Assembly (NCBI RefSeq): GCF_030053135.1
Contig: NZ_CP125652.1
Coordinates: forward strand, 744,001 to 808,000
Reading direction: 5' to 3'
Origin: Rhizobium sp. BT04
GTDB lineage: Bacteria > Pseudomonadota > Alphaproteobacteria > Rhizobiales > Rhizobiaceae
DNA length: 64,000 bases
Below are positions 8,769 to 18,853 of this stretch, in pieces; the first letter of the stretch is position 1, and every line of letters begins with the position of its first letter. Position numbers and translations under genes: made by a program. The notes under the pieces were generated by a model. It saw only the letters and a program-made list of their open reading frames with translations, was not told the origin of the DNA and ran no database searches.

Positions 8769-9380
8769 ATGCACTCGTTCCAGCCAGCTCAGACGCAACG
8801 ACCTGCGCCGCGCCCTGAACACGGCGTTTTTCAGCGTGTGCCCATCAATATGCAGGGCCGGCTGATGCTTGCGAACTACGAGGAATTCGAATGCATGGTG
8901 ATCGACATGTCGCCTGGCGACATGTACGTCACCTGCCCCGGCCGGCCGCGCGCCAACGAACGCGTCGTCGCCTATATCGACCATCTCGGCCGTGTCGAAG
9001 GTTATGTCCAGACGCTCGATGGCCGCGGCTTCACCATGTCGATCAATGCCACCGAGCGGAAGCGCGAGAAGCTCGCCGCCCAGCTCACCTGGCTTGCCAA
9101 CAAGCACGAACTCGGCCTGCCGGAAGATCGTCGCCATGACCGCCTGACGCCGCGCGACACGAAGACCGAGCTGACCCTCGAAGACGGTACACGTTATTCC
9201 TGCCGCATCATGGACCTTTCGCTGTCGGGCGCTGCCGTCGACGTCGAGATGCGCCCCTCGATCGGAACGGCGGTGCGCCTCGGCAACATGCGCGGCCGCG
9301 TCGTGCGCCATTTCGTCGAAGGTGTGGCGATCGAATTCCTGTCGATCCAGTCCCGCGAGACGCTGCGCGAATTCCTCTGA
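8769..9380 (+). CDS. tandem PilZ-domain protein
   Basis: 203-aa protein that appears to carry two PilZ modules. The N-terminal one (about residues 15-90, VIDMSPGDMYV) lacks a full RxxxR motif. The C-terminal one (about 115-200) has RRHDR followed by MDLSLSGAAVDVEM, the usual RxxxR plus D/NxSxxG c-di-GMP-binding signature. Inference: one active and one degenerate c-di-GMP module, as seen in other tandem PilZ proteins. A TTG lies immediately before the ATG; ATG 8769 is preferred. Confidence 0.85.
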   Translation: MHSFQPAQTQRPAPRPEHGVFQRVPINMQGRLMLANYEEFECMVIDMSPGDMYVTCPGRPRANERVVAYIDHLGRVEGYVQTLDGRGFTMSINATERKREKLAAQLTWLANKHELGLPEDRRHDRLTPRDTKTELTLEDGTRYSCRIMDLSLSGAAVDVEMRPSIGTAVRLGNMRGRVVRHFVEGVAIEFLSIQSRETLREFL

Positions 9381-9446
9381 CAGGCTGCTGATCCTGTCGC
9401 GCTTGCCGAGTCCGGTGCGCACCCGGTCAGGTCGCGTTGACAGGGC

Positions 9447-10043
9447 TTGAGCTTCACGGCAAGAGATCTGCAAGCGGCAAGGAATCTGGCTTCGGAAAGC
9501 AGGCTCGAAATCCTGTGGCTCTATCGCGGCATGGCGCCGCTTTTTCCGGAAGAATGGCACCGTTTCCAACAGGCGGTTCCCGCAGGTCACCGGGAACGCG
9601 ATCAGAACATGGTGGCCGCCTATCATCGTCTGCTCAACGACCCCAGCCCGGACACGCGGCTGAAGGCGTCGCGTGACTGGCATGACTGGGAGGCGGCCTC
9701 GATCCTGCTCGCCGATCCCGAGGGGCTGCCGCGCCGCTGGGCCAATCCGACCTATCTGCTTGCCCGCGCCCGCATCATCACCCATTATTTTATCCATGGC
9801 GCCTGGCTGGAAGACGGCCAGCTTTTGAAGAACGCCGCGCGCCTGACAGGCATTCCCGCCGTCCTGCTGCAGGGAAGGCTCGACATCGAGGCGCCGCTTG
9901 TCACCGCCTGGGAACTTGCGCGCGCCTGGCCACAAAGCGAACTCAAAATCCTCCCGCATGCCGCCCATTCCACTGAAAATCCCGATATGAGTGCGGCGAT
10001 CGTCGCCGCCACCGATCGGTTTCGCAATTTTCCTCAAAAATAA
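9447..10043 (+). pseudogene. truncated proline iminopeptidase (C-terminal part only)
   Basis: 198 residues resembling only the C-terminal two-thirds of proline iminopeptidase. LEILWLYRGMAPLFPEEWHRF, a charge relay-type segment VLLQGRLDIEAPL and HAAHSTENPDM near the end correspond to the cap and the Asp/His side of the alpha/beta-hydrolase triad. The N-terminal third, which should hold HGGPG and the GxSxG nucleophile, is missing, and I find no trace of it in the 66 bases back to the PilZ gene. Full-length Pip is about 310-320 aa. It cannot be an active peptidase as it stands; I treat it as a gene remnant, although the reading frame itself is intact. Confidence 0.7.
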
Positions 10044-10407
10044 TTTGCCGCCGGAAACGCGGATCTAAGCGAAATTCTGCTTTTGAAGCGGTCGAATCGA
10101 CCGAGCCCGGCCTGCATCGCCGGCTTTCCCAGCGCAACCCCAAGACATCGGATCTTACCCGGCTCAACGAAAACCCTTAACGCCGGCACGGCAACGCAAC
10201 CTTTTTGCGGCCGAAAGCCTTGTTGCGCCAATTACATTTTTAATCGATTTCGAGACAAATCCGCTTCAAGTTTTAGTCGCATTCGACTTGGTTTTTAGCC
10301 AGATTTTACCGGCATTTGAATCAACTAAGCCTTTAATTCTATTGCGTAATTTTGCGCGGGATAAAAACGTCTGTGCCATTGTCGCCTCAACTTACGGGGA
10401 GACGGCA
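10044..10407. other. AT-rich intergenic region before the BTLCP gene
   Basis: 364 bases without a credible gene. The left half is GC-rich. The right half, from about 10220, is strikingly AT-rich, with runs such as TTACATTTTTAATCGATTT, and must contain the promoter of the gene at 10408. I could not assign a specific operator. Confidence 0.4.
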
Positions 10408-11013
10408 ATGACAAGTGCGAACATCCTGAAAGGCGGCCTGCTGGCCGGTGTCCTCATGATGGCAATGGCGGGTTCGGGACAGGCGACGCCCGCCAGCATG
10501 GCGCTGGCAGGCAATGCCAGCCAGCCGATCGGACATTATGAATTCTGCAAGGCAAATCCGAAAGAATGCGTCGAGGTCGGCGGCGATGCCGGACCGGCTA
10601 TCCTCACCGAGGATCGCTGGAAGGAAATTCTCAAGGTCAATTACACGGTCAATTCGACGATTCAGCCGGAGACGGATGAACAGATCTACGGCGTCGAGGA
10701 GCGCTGGGCTTATCCCACAACCGTCGGTGACTGTGAGGATTATGCCCTGCTCAAGCGCAAGATGCTGATCGAGGACGGCTTCTCGCCGTCAGACACGCTG
10801 ATAACAGTCGTGTTGCAGCCGAACGGCGAAGGCCATGCCGTACTGACGGTCCGCACCGATCACGGCGACTTCATCCTCGACAATATGCGCAACAAGGTGC
10901 TGCTGTGGTCGGATACCGAATACACCTATCTGAAACGCCAGTCCGCCGACGATCCGGCCCGCTGGTCGAAGCTTCAGGACGGCCGCGCTGTCGCGGTCGG
11001 TAGCGTCAAGTAA
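10408..11013 (+). CDS. transglutaminase-like periplasmic cysteine protease (BTLCP / LapG family)
   Basis: 201-aa exported protein of the bacterial transglutaminase-like cysteine proteinase family (PF06035), which includes LapG, the protease that cleaves surface adhesins under c-di-GMP control. A signal peptide covers about residues 1-27 (ending SGQATP). The catalytic triad is visible: C109 (VGDCEDYALLKRKML), H143 (EGHAVLTVRT) and D158 (FILDNM). A GGGGAGACGGCA site precedes ATG 10408. No LapD-like gene is adjacent, so whether this copy is under LapD control is unknown; rhizobia often have several such paralogues. Confidence 0.9.
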   Translation: MTSANILKGGLLAGVLMMAMAGSGQATPASMALAGNASQPIGHYEFCKANPKECVEVGGDAGPAILTEDRWKEILKVNYTVNSTIQPETDEQIYGVEERWAYPTTVGDCEDYALLKRKMLIEDGFSPSDTLITVVLQPNGEGHAVLTVRTDHGDFILDNMRNKVLLWSDTEYTYLKRQSADDPARWSKLQDGRAVAVGSVK

Positions 11014-11091
11014 GAAATACTGCCGGCTCCATGCCGGCTGCAGCCTGCGGCCCGGTCAGTCCCCGCATCCCGTCCCCGACCGGCGCCTCAA

Positions 11092-11131
11092 GAGCCGTTC
11101 CCGCTGTCCCGGGAACGGCTCGTTTTCTTTT
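11092..11131 (+). terminator. intrinsic terminator of the BTLCP gene
   Basis: A 12-bp stem, GAGCCGTTCCCG / CGGGAACGGCTC, at 11092-11121 is followed by GTTTTCTTTT. It lies about 80 bases past the stop codon and reads rightward. Confidence 0.9.
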
Positions 11132-11263
11132 GGGACAAGCATTCGTTCCTTCCCCGACATGCTTTAGCGAATTATTAACCATGCCGGTCTGATCCTGCCG
11201 ATCAGATTCATCATCGGCACCGGCGATTCATGTTTTCCCGCGGCCGAAACGCGAAGAACCGCC

Positions 11264-12010
11264 ATGAGCCATGCCGTGCACAGCGCATCCCAAGAGCAGC
11301 CGCTTTTCTCGATGGGGTTTCTCCTTCGCACGATGGCGGTGATTGCGGTCCTTGCAGTGCTGACCGTCGCCATCAGCATCGGCGGGCGCTGGTTCGGCCG
11401 GCATATCTCGCTTGCCGGCAACACGGACAGCACTGCCGAGATCTCGCTGACGATCGGCCGCGACAGCGTGAAATTCCCCGAGAATGCCATCCGCTTCCCG
11501 AGCCAAAGGCATGAAGGCGCGGCCGAGCGCGTCGATCTCTACCTCGCCTGGCCCGAAATGCAGGGTTACGGCAAGGAAAACCATCTTCGATTCGACGATG
11601 TCACCCAATCCTCCGGCCTGCTCTTTCTGCAGATCACCCAGAGCACCATGTCGCGCGACATGTCCGGCCGGCTGGAGCCGATCTATTCGCATCTGCTCGA
11701 AGGACCGGCCGAGACTTTCGGCAACGGCCTGACGCTGCATCGTCTTCGCGCCGACGCCGGTTACGGCGACGAGGTGCTGTTGACGGCGCCCGTCAAAGAC
11801 GGCCCGGATTACGTGGTACGCTGCGTATTGCCTTCAGCCCCGGACAAGGCGACGAGCGGAGATTGCCAACGCGATATCAAAGTCGGCAACGATCTCAGCG
11901 TTCTCTACCGCTTCTCCAGCAGCCATCTCGATGACTGGGAACATATTGATGCCGCTATCCGCACCTTTGTGGAAGCGCGTCTTATGAACCGTTCTGCAAC
12001 AAGTCCCTAA
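11264..12010 (+). CDS. single-pass membrane-anchored protein of unknown function
   Basis: 248 aa, not recognised beyond a general resemblance to rhizobial hypotheticals. A transmembrane helix covers about residues 17-42 (FLLRTMAVIAVLAVLTVAISIGG) and the rest is a soluble domain, probably periplasmic. It contains ISLTIGRDSVKFPENAIRFP and a Cys pair in VVRCVLPSAPDKATSGDCQRD. It starts 132 bases beyond the preceding terminator, so it has its own promoter. No catalytic motif is visible. Confidence 0.75.
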   Translation: MSHAVHSASQEQPLFSMGFLLRTMAVIAVLAVLTVAISIGGRWFGRHISLAGNTDSTAEISLTIGRDSVKFPENAIRFPSQRHEGAAERVDLYLAWPEMQGYGKENHLRFDDVTQSSGLLFLQITQSTMSRDMSGRLEPIYSHLLEGPAETFGNGLTLHRLRADAGYGDEVLLTAPVKDGPDYVVRCVLPSAPDKATSGDCQRDIKVGNDLSVLYRFSSSHLDDWEHIDAAIRTFVEARLMNRSATSP

Positions 12011-12167
12011 AATGCTCCCCGGACAGCGAAATAAACGATTCATCATAAACGGATTGGTAACGCCCAATCGGTAGATTTGAAAGACGAGCTGCGCGGCGGG
12101 AGGTGTGCGGTTCCGGCCGAATATCTGAAGTGCCAAATATCTGAAATGCAAAGCGAAGAGTGGAATA

Positions 12168-13724
12168 GTGTCAAGGTCAGTCTCCTCCGTATCATCGTCC
12201 CGATCCGGTAGTTTTTTCGCAAAGCTGCTGGCGATCCTTTCGGTGGCCGTCACGATCGTCCTGGTCGATTCGGTAAGTGCCGAAGCGGAAGCGGCGAATT
12301 CGAAATATGCAGGCATCGTCGTCGACGCCAAGACCGGCAATGTTCTCTACAGTGAGAATGCCGACCGGCTGCAATATCCCGCCTCCCTGACCAAGATGAT
12401 GACCCTCTACATGACCTTCGAGGCGCTGGAACAGGGTCGCATCCGTCTCGATACGCCGGTTCCCTTCTCCGCCCATGCGGCAGCCCAGGCGCCGACCAAG
12501 CTCGGCGTTCGCGCCGGCGGCACGATCACCGTCGAGCAAGGCATTCTCGGGCTCGTCACCCTGTCGGCCAATGATGCCGCCACCGCGCTCGGCGAAATGC
12601 TCGGCGGCGGCAGCGAGGATCGTTTTGCCCAGCTGATGACCGCCAAGGCGCATGCGCTCGGCATGACGCGCACCACCTATCGCAACGCCAACGGCCTGCC
12701 GAATACGGCGCAGATGACAACGGCGCGCGATCAGGCCCGCCTCGGTATCGCTCTTCGTCAGCATTTCCCGCAATATTACGGCTATTTCTCCACCCGCGCC
12801 TTCAAGTTCGGCAGTCGCACGATCCGCAGCCACAACCGCCTGGTCGGTTCGGTACGCGGCGTCGACGGCATCAAGACCGGCTACACCAGAGCTGCCGGTT
12901 TCAACCTGGTGAGCTCGGTGCAGTTGGACGGCAAGTCGATCGTTGGTGTCGTGCTCGGCGGCGCCTCGACGCCTGCCCGCGATGCCCAGATGCGCAATCT
13001 GATCGCCACCTATCTGCCGAAGGCATCGAGCCGTGGTGGATCGTCGGCGCTGATCGCCCAGGCGGCCCCTGCCCCCGCCTCTGCAATGATTGAGACACCT
13101 GCGCCGGTCCAGCCGCAGAAGGTCCAGCCGCAAATGGCAAAGACCATCACCGCGGCGCAGCCGCCGGTTTCGGCAGCAGTTGCCGATCTCAGCCTTCCGC
13201 ACAAAGGCCCGCTGCCGGATGCGCGCTATCAGGTCGCCGAGACCGAAGTCGCCTATGCCGAGACATCAGCACCGAAATCCGACAATCCGCTGGTCGCGCA
13301 GCCGATGCCGGCGCCGACCAAAGTCAAGACCATGACCTTCAAGCAGCAGGCATCGGTCCCCGCACCGAAGCCGGCGCCCGCATCCATGCCGTCGGAAAGC
13401 GATACCGGCGTCGACAACGTCACGACGGCCTCGACCAGCCCTGCCTCTGCCAGCCCCGTTTCTGCCAACAATGGCCCCGCCGGCTGGGTCGTGCAGGTCG
13501 GCGTCTCGCCGAGCCGGCAGATGGCCATGGACCTTCTGGAGAACGCTAAGGGCAAGGGCGGCAAGGCATTGGCCTCGGCAAAGCCTTTCGCCGTCGCCTA
13601 CGGCGCTGGTGGTGACCAGCTCTATCGCGCCCGCTTCGGTGGTTTCGATGACCAGCGTGATGCGGTCAACGCCTGCAAGGCCTTGAAGAAGGCCGGCATC
13701 AAGTGCTGGGCGGCTGCCCAATGA
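12168..13724 (+). CDS. D-alanyl-D-alanine carboxypeptidase with SPOR domain
   Basis: 518-aa penicillin-binding protein of the PBP5/DacF class, which trims the terminal D-Ala of peptidoglycan stem peptides. After an export signal (about residues 17-43) the three active-site motifs are in order: S73-L-T-K76, S133-A-N135 and K236-T-G238. A Pro/Ala-rich linker (about 290-425) leads to a C-terminal SPOR domain (GWVVQVGVSPSRQMAMDLLE..), which should target denuded septal glycan. It starts with GTG at 12168; weak purine-rich sequence GCGAAGAG precedes it. Transpeptidase fold plus SPOR is typical of Rhizobiales. Confidence 0.95.
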   Translation: MSRSVSSVSSSRSGSFFAKLLAILSVAVTIVLVDSVSAEAEAANSKYAGIVVDAKTGNVLYSENADRLQYPASLTKMMTLYMTFEALEQGRIRLDTPVPFSAHAAAQAPTKLGVRAGGTITVEQGILGLVTLSANDAATALGEMLGGGSEDRFAQLMTAKAHALGMTRTTYRNANGLPNTAQMTTARDQARLGIALRQHFPQYYGYFSTRAFKFGSRTIRSHNRLVGSVRGVDGIKTGYTRAAGFNLVSSVQLDGKSIVGVVLGGASTPARDAQMRNLIATYLPKASSRGGSSALIAQAAPAPASAMIETPAPVQPQKVQPQMAKTITAAQPPVSAAVADLSLPHKGPLPDARYQVAETEVAYAETSAPKSDNPLVAQPMPAPTKVKTMTFKQQASVPAPKPAPASMPSESDTGVDNVTTASTSPASASPVSANNGPAGWVVQVGVSPSRQMAMDLLENAKGKGGKALASAKPFAVAYGAGGDQLYRARFGGFDDQRDAVNACKALKKAGIKCWAAAQ

Positions 13725-13837
13725 GCTATTCGATGCTGCCTGCAAAATGGCCGGCGGCATCGGTGACGGCCGGAATCGGTGTTTGCGTTTCCGGCCACTT
13801 TTCTTGAACTCGATCAGTATTGCGTACGGGGAAAACA

Positions 13838-14113
13838 ATGGCGATCAATGAGAATGTTCCGGGAATGCCTTCAGACCGCCGTACGACGGCCAAAGGCCGC
13901 TCTTCCCTGCATCCGTTGCACGAGGCGGCCATGCGCCTGGCCGAGATCGGCCTGCAGCGACCGAAGCCGAAGTCTCCGAAGACCCGAGATCTCATCAATC
14001 TGCTGCTTTGCCATGGCGCCCGCGCCTGGCGTTATTCGCAGCCCGAAGCTCGCATTCACCTGCATGTGACTTCGCCCGACGGTAGCGCGCCGGTGCAACT
14101 GCGCCTACGCTGA
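13838..14113 (+). CDS. small hypothetical protein
   Basis: 91 aa, unrecognised. The N-terminus is polar; the middle segment HEAAMRLAEIGLQRPKPKSPKTRDLINLLLCHGARAWRYSQ looks helical and basic, and the end reads HLHVTSPDGSAPVQLRLR. ACGGGGAAAAC lies just before ATG 13838. Codon choice matches the neighbours (GC-rich third positions), which supports it as a real gene. No domain found. Confidence 0.6.
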   Translation: MAINENVPGMPSDRRTTAKGRSSLHPLHEAAMRLAEIGLQRPKPKSPKTRDLINLLLCHGARAWRYSQPEARIHLHVTSPDGSAPVQLRLR

Positions 14114-14158
14114 ACGGCAGACATCCGCCTGCAGAAAACCGGTTCTGATTTTCGGGAT

Positions 14159-14262
14159 TAGAGCATGTCGCGCAAAAAGTGTGCAGCGGTTTTGCGATAA
14201 CCGCATGCGTAAAAACAAGGATCTAAAGCGCGAGGAGCGAATCTGAAAGATCGCGACGCGGT
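14159..14262. repeat. dispersed palindromic repeat, long form
   Basis: Begins GAGCATGTCGCGCAAAAAGTG and contains AGCGGTTTTGCG and CATGCGTAAAAACAAGGATC, then CGCGAGGAGCGAATCTG and a terminal inverted copy of the edge. It shares the core 'AAAAGTGTG(A/C)AGCGGTTTT ... GCGTAAAAACAA' with copies at 14741, 18309 and 33033. It runs up to the stop codon of the DUF1489 gene. It resembles the RIME-type intergenic elements described in rhizobia; I have not verified the exact family name. Confidence 0.75.
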
Positions 14263-14700
14263 TTAGAGCAGGCCAAGCTCGGTCAGCTCGCGGCGAAGGT
14301 CCGCAGGCATTTCGACAATACCGGCCCCAAGGCTTGTCAGGTCGCGCGGCACGTCGTCCTCAGTGTAATAACGCCAGCCTTGGAAGGGGCGCTTCGACTG
14401 CACAGCCGTCTCGATGACCTCCGGGCCGAGCATCAGCCGGCAGCGCGAAATGCCCTCGCCGTCGGTGAAGGTCTGGATGCCGAGCAGTTTCTGCCGCGCC
14501 TGCACCTGTCCCTTGATCACCCAGTAGAGCGAGCCGCCATCCAGCAGCTCCTCGATGCGTTTCGGCACCATTCGCGTCGTGTGCACCGAGTGCGGCTCAA
14601 GTCCGGCGGCGATGGCGCTGAGCGAGCGTTCCGCCACCCATTCGCGCAGATCGTCTATCGAGTCGGCGCCGACACAGAGTTTGATGAGATGCAATGCCAT
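14263..14700 (-). CDS. DUF1489 family protein
   Basis: 145-aa soluble protein that fits DUF1489, found mainly in alphaproteobacteria: MALHLIKLCVGADSIDDLREWV at the start, then HTTRMVPKRIEELLDGGSLYWVIKG and a C-terminal FQGWRYYTEDDVPRDL block. Function unknown. Its TAA stop overlaps the edge of the repeat element to the left. It is flanked by repeats on both sides and is probably monocistronic. Confidence 0.92.
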   Translation of the reverse strand: MALHLIKLCVGADSIDDLREWVAERSLSAIAAGLEPHSVHTTRMVPKRIEELLDGGSLYWVIKGQVQARQKLLGIQTFTDGEGISRCRLMLGPEVIETAVQSKRPFQGWRYYTEDDVPRDLTSLGAGIVEMPADLRRELTELGLL

Positions 14701-14740
14701 GCCGCCGTTGAAATCCTTTTGGCAGCGAGCGTCAAGCGTC

Positions 14741-14850
14741 TAAAGCAATTCCACAAAAAGTGTGAGCGGTTTTCCCAGGCAAAGCGCGCAGCGCTTTTGC
14801 CGGGCAAAGCGTTAAACGCTTTTGCCTGGGAAAGCGCGCTCTTACGCAAG
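14741..14850. repeat. dispersed palindromic repeat, extended form
   Basis: Starts TAAAGCAATTCCACAAAAAG, contains GTGTGAGCGGTTTTCCCAGG, then three short palindromic modules built on AAAGCG-CGCTTTT (around 14773-14832). It fills the space between the 3' end of sdaA (leftward, upper coordinates) and the start of the DUF1489 gene. Confidence 0.75.
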
Positions 14851-14861
14851 CGTCCGGAAAC

Positions 14862-16265
<1,404 letters not shown>

Positions 16266-16551
16266 GGATGCGCCTTCTGATTACGAGGATGCAAGCTTAA
16301 GCGACGCCGGTCTTCAATCCGTGCGGCGCACCGACATCGCATGGAGCCGGTGCGACATTGGTAGAACGCCATGCGTCCGATGACGCGCTGAAAGACGCTC
16401 CGGCAGCTTGAGTTTGCGCATAATCCCTTTCGAAAATCGAATCCGATCTTCGCGGGTCGGCGCTAAAACCAAGCGGCCGACCTTACCAGTCATTGCAGCA
16501 TTTCAATGCATATGTAAGGTGGCCGCACTTCACGTGGAGACTGAATCACTG

Positions 16552-17316
16552 ATGACGACGGCGGACTATATCGCTCTGGCCTTCTTTGCCTGTGTCTGGA
16601 TGGGCTATTCCTGGCTGCTGCATGGCCGCACCTTCTTCGGACGCACCAGCCTCACCCATGCGATGATCGAACGGCGGCGGGAATGGATCTACAATTCGCT
16701 GCGCCGCGACCTGAAGATGATCGATACGCAGATCATGGCAGGCCTGCAGAACGGCACCGCCTTCTTCGCTTCGACCTCGATCTTCGCGATCGGCAGTTGC
16801 TTCGCGCTGCTCGGGGCAACCGAGAAGGTCGACGCGGTCTTCGCCGACCTGCCCTTCGTCTTCCATAGCGGCCATGCCGTCTTCGAGATGAAGGTCGGCG
16901 GGCTGGCAGCGCTTTTCGGTTATGCCTTCTTCAAGTTCGGCTGGTCCTACCGGCTGTTCAACTACTGCACCATCCTGTTCGGCTCGATTCCGATGCTGCG
17001 CGATACCGAACGCGACGTCATCGCCGCCGAACGGGCCGCTGAACGCGTCATCCGCATGAACGTCATTGCCGGCAGCAATTTCAACGAAGGGCTGAGGGCG
17101 ATCTTCCTGTCGATCGGTTATCTCGGCTGGTTCATCAATCCATATGTCTTCATGCTGACGACGGCGACCGTCATCTTCGTGCTGGCGCGGCGGCAATTCT
17201 TCTCGCAGGCGCGGCTGGCGATCATGGACGCCGGCCCGCCATCAAATCTCCACCTTTCTGCTATTGGCCGCGACATGCCGTCGAGCGACGGACGTGATTT
17301 GCCCGAGGGACTTTGA
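16552..17316 (+). CDS. DUF599 family membrane protein
   Basis: 254-aa integral membrane protein. The start MTTADYIALAFFACVWMGYSWLLHG and the block GRTSLTHAMIERRREWIYNSLRRDLKMIDTQIMAGLQNGTAFFASTSIFAIG are typical of DUF599. About four to five hydrophobic segments are visible. Function not known. ATG 16552 is chosen because the family begins here; the frame is open further upstream but without a plausible start. Its stop overlaps the ATG of the next gene by one base (TGATG), so the two are likely translationally coupled. Confidence 0.88.
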   Translation: MTTADYIALAFFACVWMGYSWLLHGRTFFGRTSLTHAMIERRREWIYNSLRRDLKMIDTQIMAGLQNGTAFFASTSIFAIGSCFALLGATEKVDAVFADLPFVFHSGHAVFEMKVGGLAALFGYAFFKFGWSYRLFNYCTILFGSIPMLRDTERDVIAAERAAERVIRMNVIAGSNFNEGLRAIFLSIGYLGWFINPYVFMLTTATVIFVLARRQFFSQARLAIMDAGPPSNLHLSAIGRDMPSSDGRDLPEGL

Positions 17317-18305
17317 TGACACTGCCGGCAATGCAAGCCGATGCGGCGGCAAGACCGCCGCGCATCGGCCTATTGGACACGGCGCGCGGTCTCGCGCTGA
17401 TCGCCATGGCGAGCTACCATTTCAGCTGGGATATGGAGTTCATGGGCTATCTCGCGCCGGGCACGGCCGAGACCGGCTGGCTGAAGATCTATGCCCGGGC
17501 GATCGCCACGACCTTTCTGTTCATCGTCGGCATCAGCCTGGTGCTCTCAAGCACGCCCGAGATCCGCTGGCCCTCCTTCTGGAAGCGTTTCGGCATGATT
17601 GCCGCGGCAGCCGCCGTCATTTCGATCGCCACGCGCATCGCGATGCCGAACGAGTGGATCTATTTCGGCATCCTGCATTGCATCGCGGTGCTGACGCTGA
17701 TCGGCGTCGTTTTTTTGAGGTTGCCGCTCGCCGTCACGCTCATCACCACGCTGGCACTTTTTGCCGCCTGGATAACCGATAATTTCGGCCCACCCGGCCT
17801 GCTTCGGTCATCCTTCTTCGATCCCAGATATCTGGCCTGGATCGGCCTTGCCGCGATGCCGGAACGGTCCAACGACTATGTGCCGCTGTTTCCCTGGGCA
17901 ACGCCGTTTTTCGCCGGGTTAAGTTTCGCTTCGATCGCGATCAGAACCAGGCTTCTGCATCGGCTTGCCGCTGTCGGCACCGGTTCCTGGTGGCCGGCTA
18001 GGCTCGGCCGCCACAGCCTTGCCTTCTACCTCATTCACCAGCCGGTGTTGATCGGCATTGCCTACGGACTTTCCCTCGTCGTGCCGCCACAAACGCCGGA
18101 CCCGGTCGCGACTTACCTAAGGCAATGCAACTCCGCTTGCGTCATGCAGCAAGGCGAAGCGCTCTGCCGCAGCTTCTGCCAGTGCACGTTGGAGAAATTG
18201 CAGGCTCAAGCCCTGTTCACACCGTTGCAGGCGGGCGCCATCAATATAGAGACGGACGAGCGGGTCCAGACGATTGCCGCCGAATGCAGCGCCGAGGCGC
18301 AATAA
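17316..18305 (+). CDS. DUF1624 / heparan-alpha-glucosaminide N-acetyltransferase-like membrane protein
   Basis: 329-aa polytopic membrane protein. GLLDTARGLALIAMASYHFSWDMEF near the N-terminus, with its conserved His, plus RHSLAFYLIHQPVLIGI near the end, place it in the DUF1624/acyltransferase-3-like clan. Such proteins are thought to move acetyl groups across the membrane; the acceptor is unknown. An unusual soluble C-terminal tail of ~70 residues contains five or six Cys (QCNSACVMQQGEALCRSFCQC). It is coupled to the DUF599 gene. Confidence 0.82.
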   Translation: MTLPAMQADAAARPPRIGLLDTARGLALIAMASYHFSWDMEFMGYLAPGTAETGWLKIYARAIATTFLFIVGISLVLSSTPEIRWPSFWKRFGMIAAAAAVISIATRIAMPNEWIYFGILHCIAVLTLIGVVFLRLPLAVTLITTLALFAAWITDNFGPPGLLRSSFFDPRYLAWIGLAAMPERSNDYVPLFPWATPFFAGLSFASIAIRTRLLHRLAAVGTGSWWPARLGRHSLAFYLIHQPVLIGIAYGLSLVVPPQTPDPVATYLRQCNSACVMQQGEALCRSFCQCTLEKLQAQALFTPLQAGAINIETDERVQTIAAECSAEAQ

Positions 18306-18308
18306 GCC

Positions 18309-18390
18309 TAGAGCAATTCCAGGAAAAGTGTGAAGCGGTTTTCCCAGGCAAAGCGCCAAGCGCTTTTGCCGGGAATTGCGTAAAAACAAA
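18309..18390. repeat. dispersed palindromic repeat
   Basis: GAGCAATTCCAGGAAAAGTG, TGAAGCGGTTTTCCCAGG, a nested AAGCGCCAAGCGCTT palindrome and GGGAATTGCGTAAAAACAAA. The outer arms CAATTCC / GGAATTG make the whole element fold as one long hairpin. It sits between convergent genes. Confidence 0.8.
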
Positions 18391-18400
18391 GGCTCTCGCC

Positions 18401-18793
18401 TCAGGTGGTGACGCCGATTTCGGCGAGGCGGCCGAGGCAGGCCTCCTCGATATTGTCGAGTTCCGTCAGCGTGTCGTCGATATCCTTGCGCTTCTGGCGC
18501 AGGTCCTCGCGCTTCTCGTCGACGCGCTTCATCAGCAGCTTCAGCTGGCCGAGTTCACCCGGCGGCTCCTTGTAGACCTGAATGATCTCGCGAATCTCCG
18601 CGATGGTGAAGCCAATGCGCCGGCCGCGGAGAATTTCGCCGATGAGCCGTCGGTCGGCTTGGCGGAAGAGACGGGTCCGCCCCCGCCGCTCCGGATGGAT
18701 CAGCCCCTCGTCCTCGTAGAAGCGCAGCGTGCGCGTGGAAACACCGAATTCGCGCGTCAGCTCCGTTATGCTATAAAATTTGTTCACCGGCAT
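18401..18793 (-). CDS. MerR family transcriptional regulator
   Basis: 130-aa regulator. The N-terminal winged helix-turn-helix is clear (FYSITELTREFGVSTRTLRFYEDEGLIHPERRG..), followed by the dimerisation coiled coil (LKLLMKRVDEKREDLRQKRKDIDDTLTELD). Effector domain is minimal and there is no metal-binding Cys set. It resembles the LiuR-type MerR regulators of amino/fatty acid catabolism, but no acyl-CoA gene is adjacent, so the target is open. A near-perfect palindrome sits immediately upstream at 18823. Confidence 0.92.
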   Translation of the reverse strand: MPVNKFYSITELTREFGVSTRTLRFYEDEGLIHPERRGRTRLFRQADRRLIGEILRGRRIGFTIAEIREIIQVYKEPPGELGQLKLLMKRVDEKREDLRQKRKDIDDTLTELDNIEEACLGRLAEIGVTT

Positions 18794-18822
18794 GCCTTCC
18801 CCGTCTTGAACCGGTGATAATA

Positions 18823-18844
18823 TTGACTTTTACGTAATAGTCAA
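18823..18844. promoter_or_regulatory. probable MerR operator
   Basis: 22-bp near-perfect inverted repeat, TTGACT - N10 - AGTCAA with an inner TACGTA core, 29 bases before the merR start codon. Symmetry and placement fit autoregulation by the adjacent MerR protein. Inference from position and symmetry only. Confidence 0.65.
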
Positions 18845-18853
18845 TTTCGTCGG

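Noticed and set aside
12120..12153. Short direct repeat AATATCTGAA(G/A)TGC before the carboxypeptidase gene
   Set aside because: Two copies of about 13 bases only; no clear function, and it may be chance or a small duplication.
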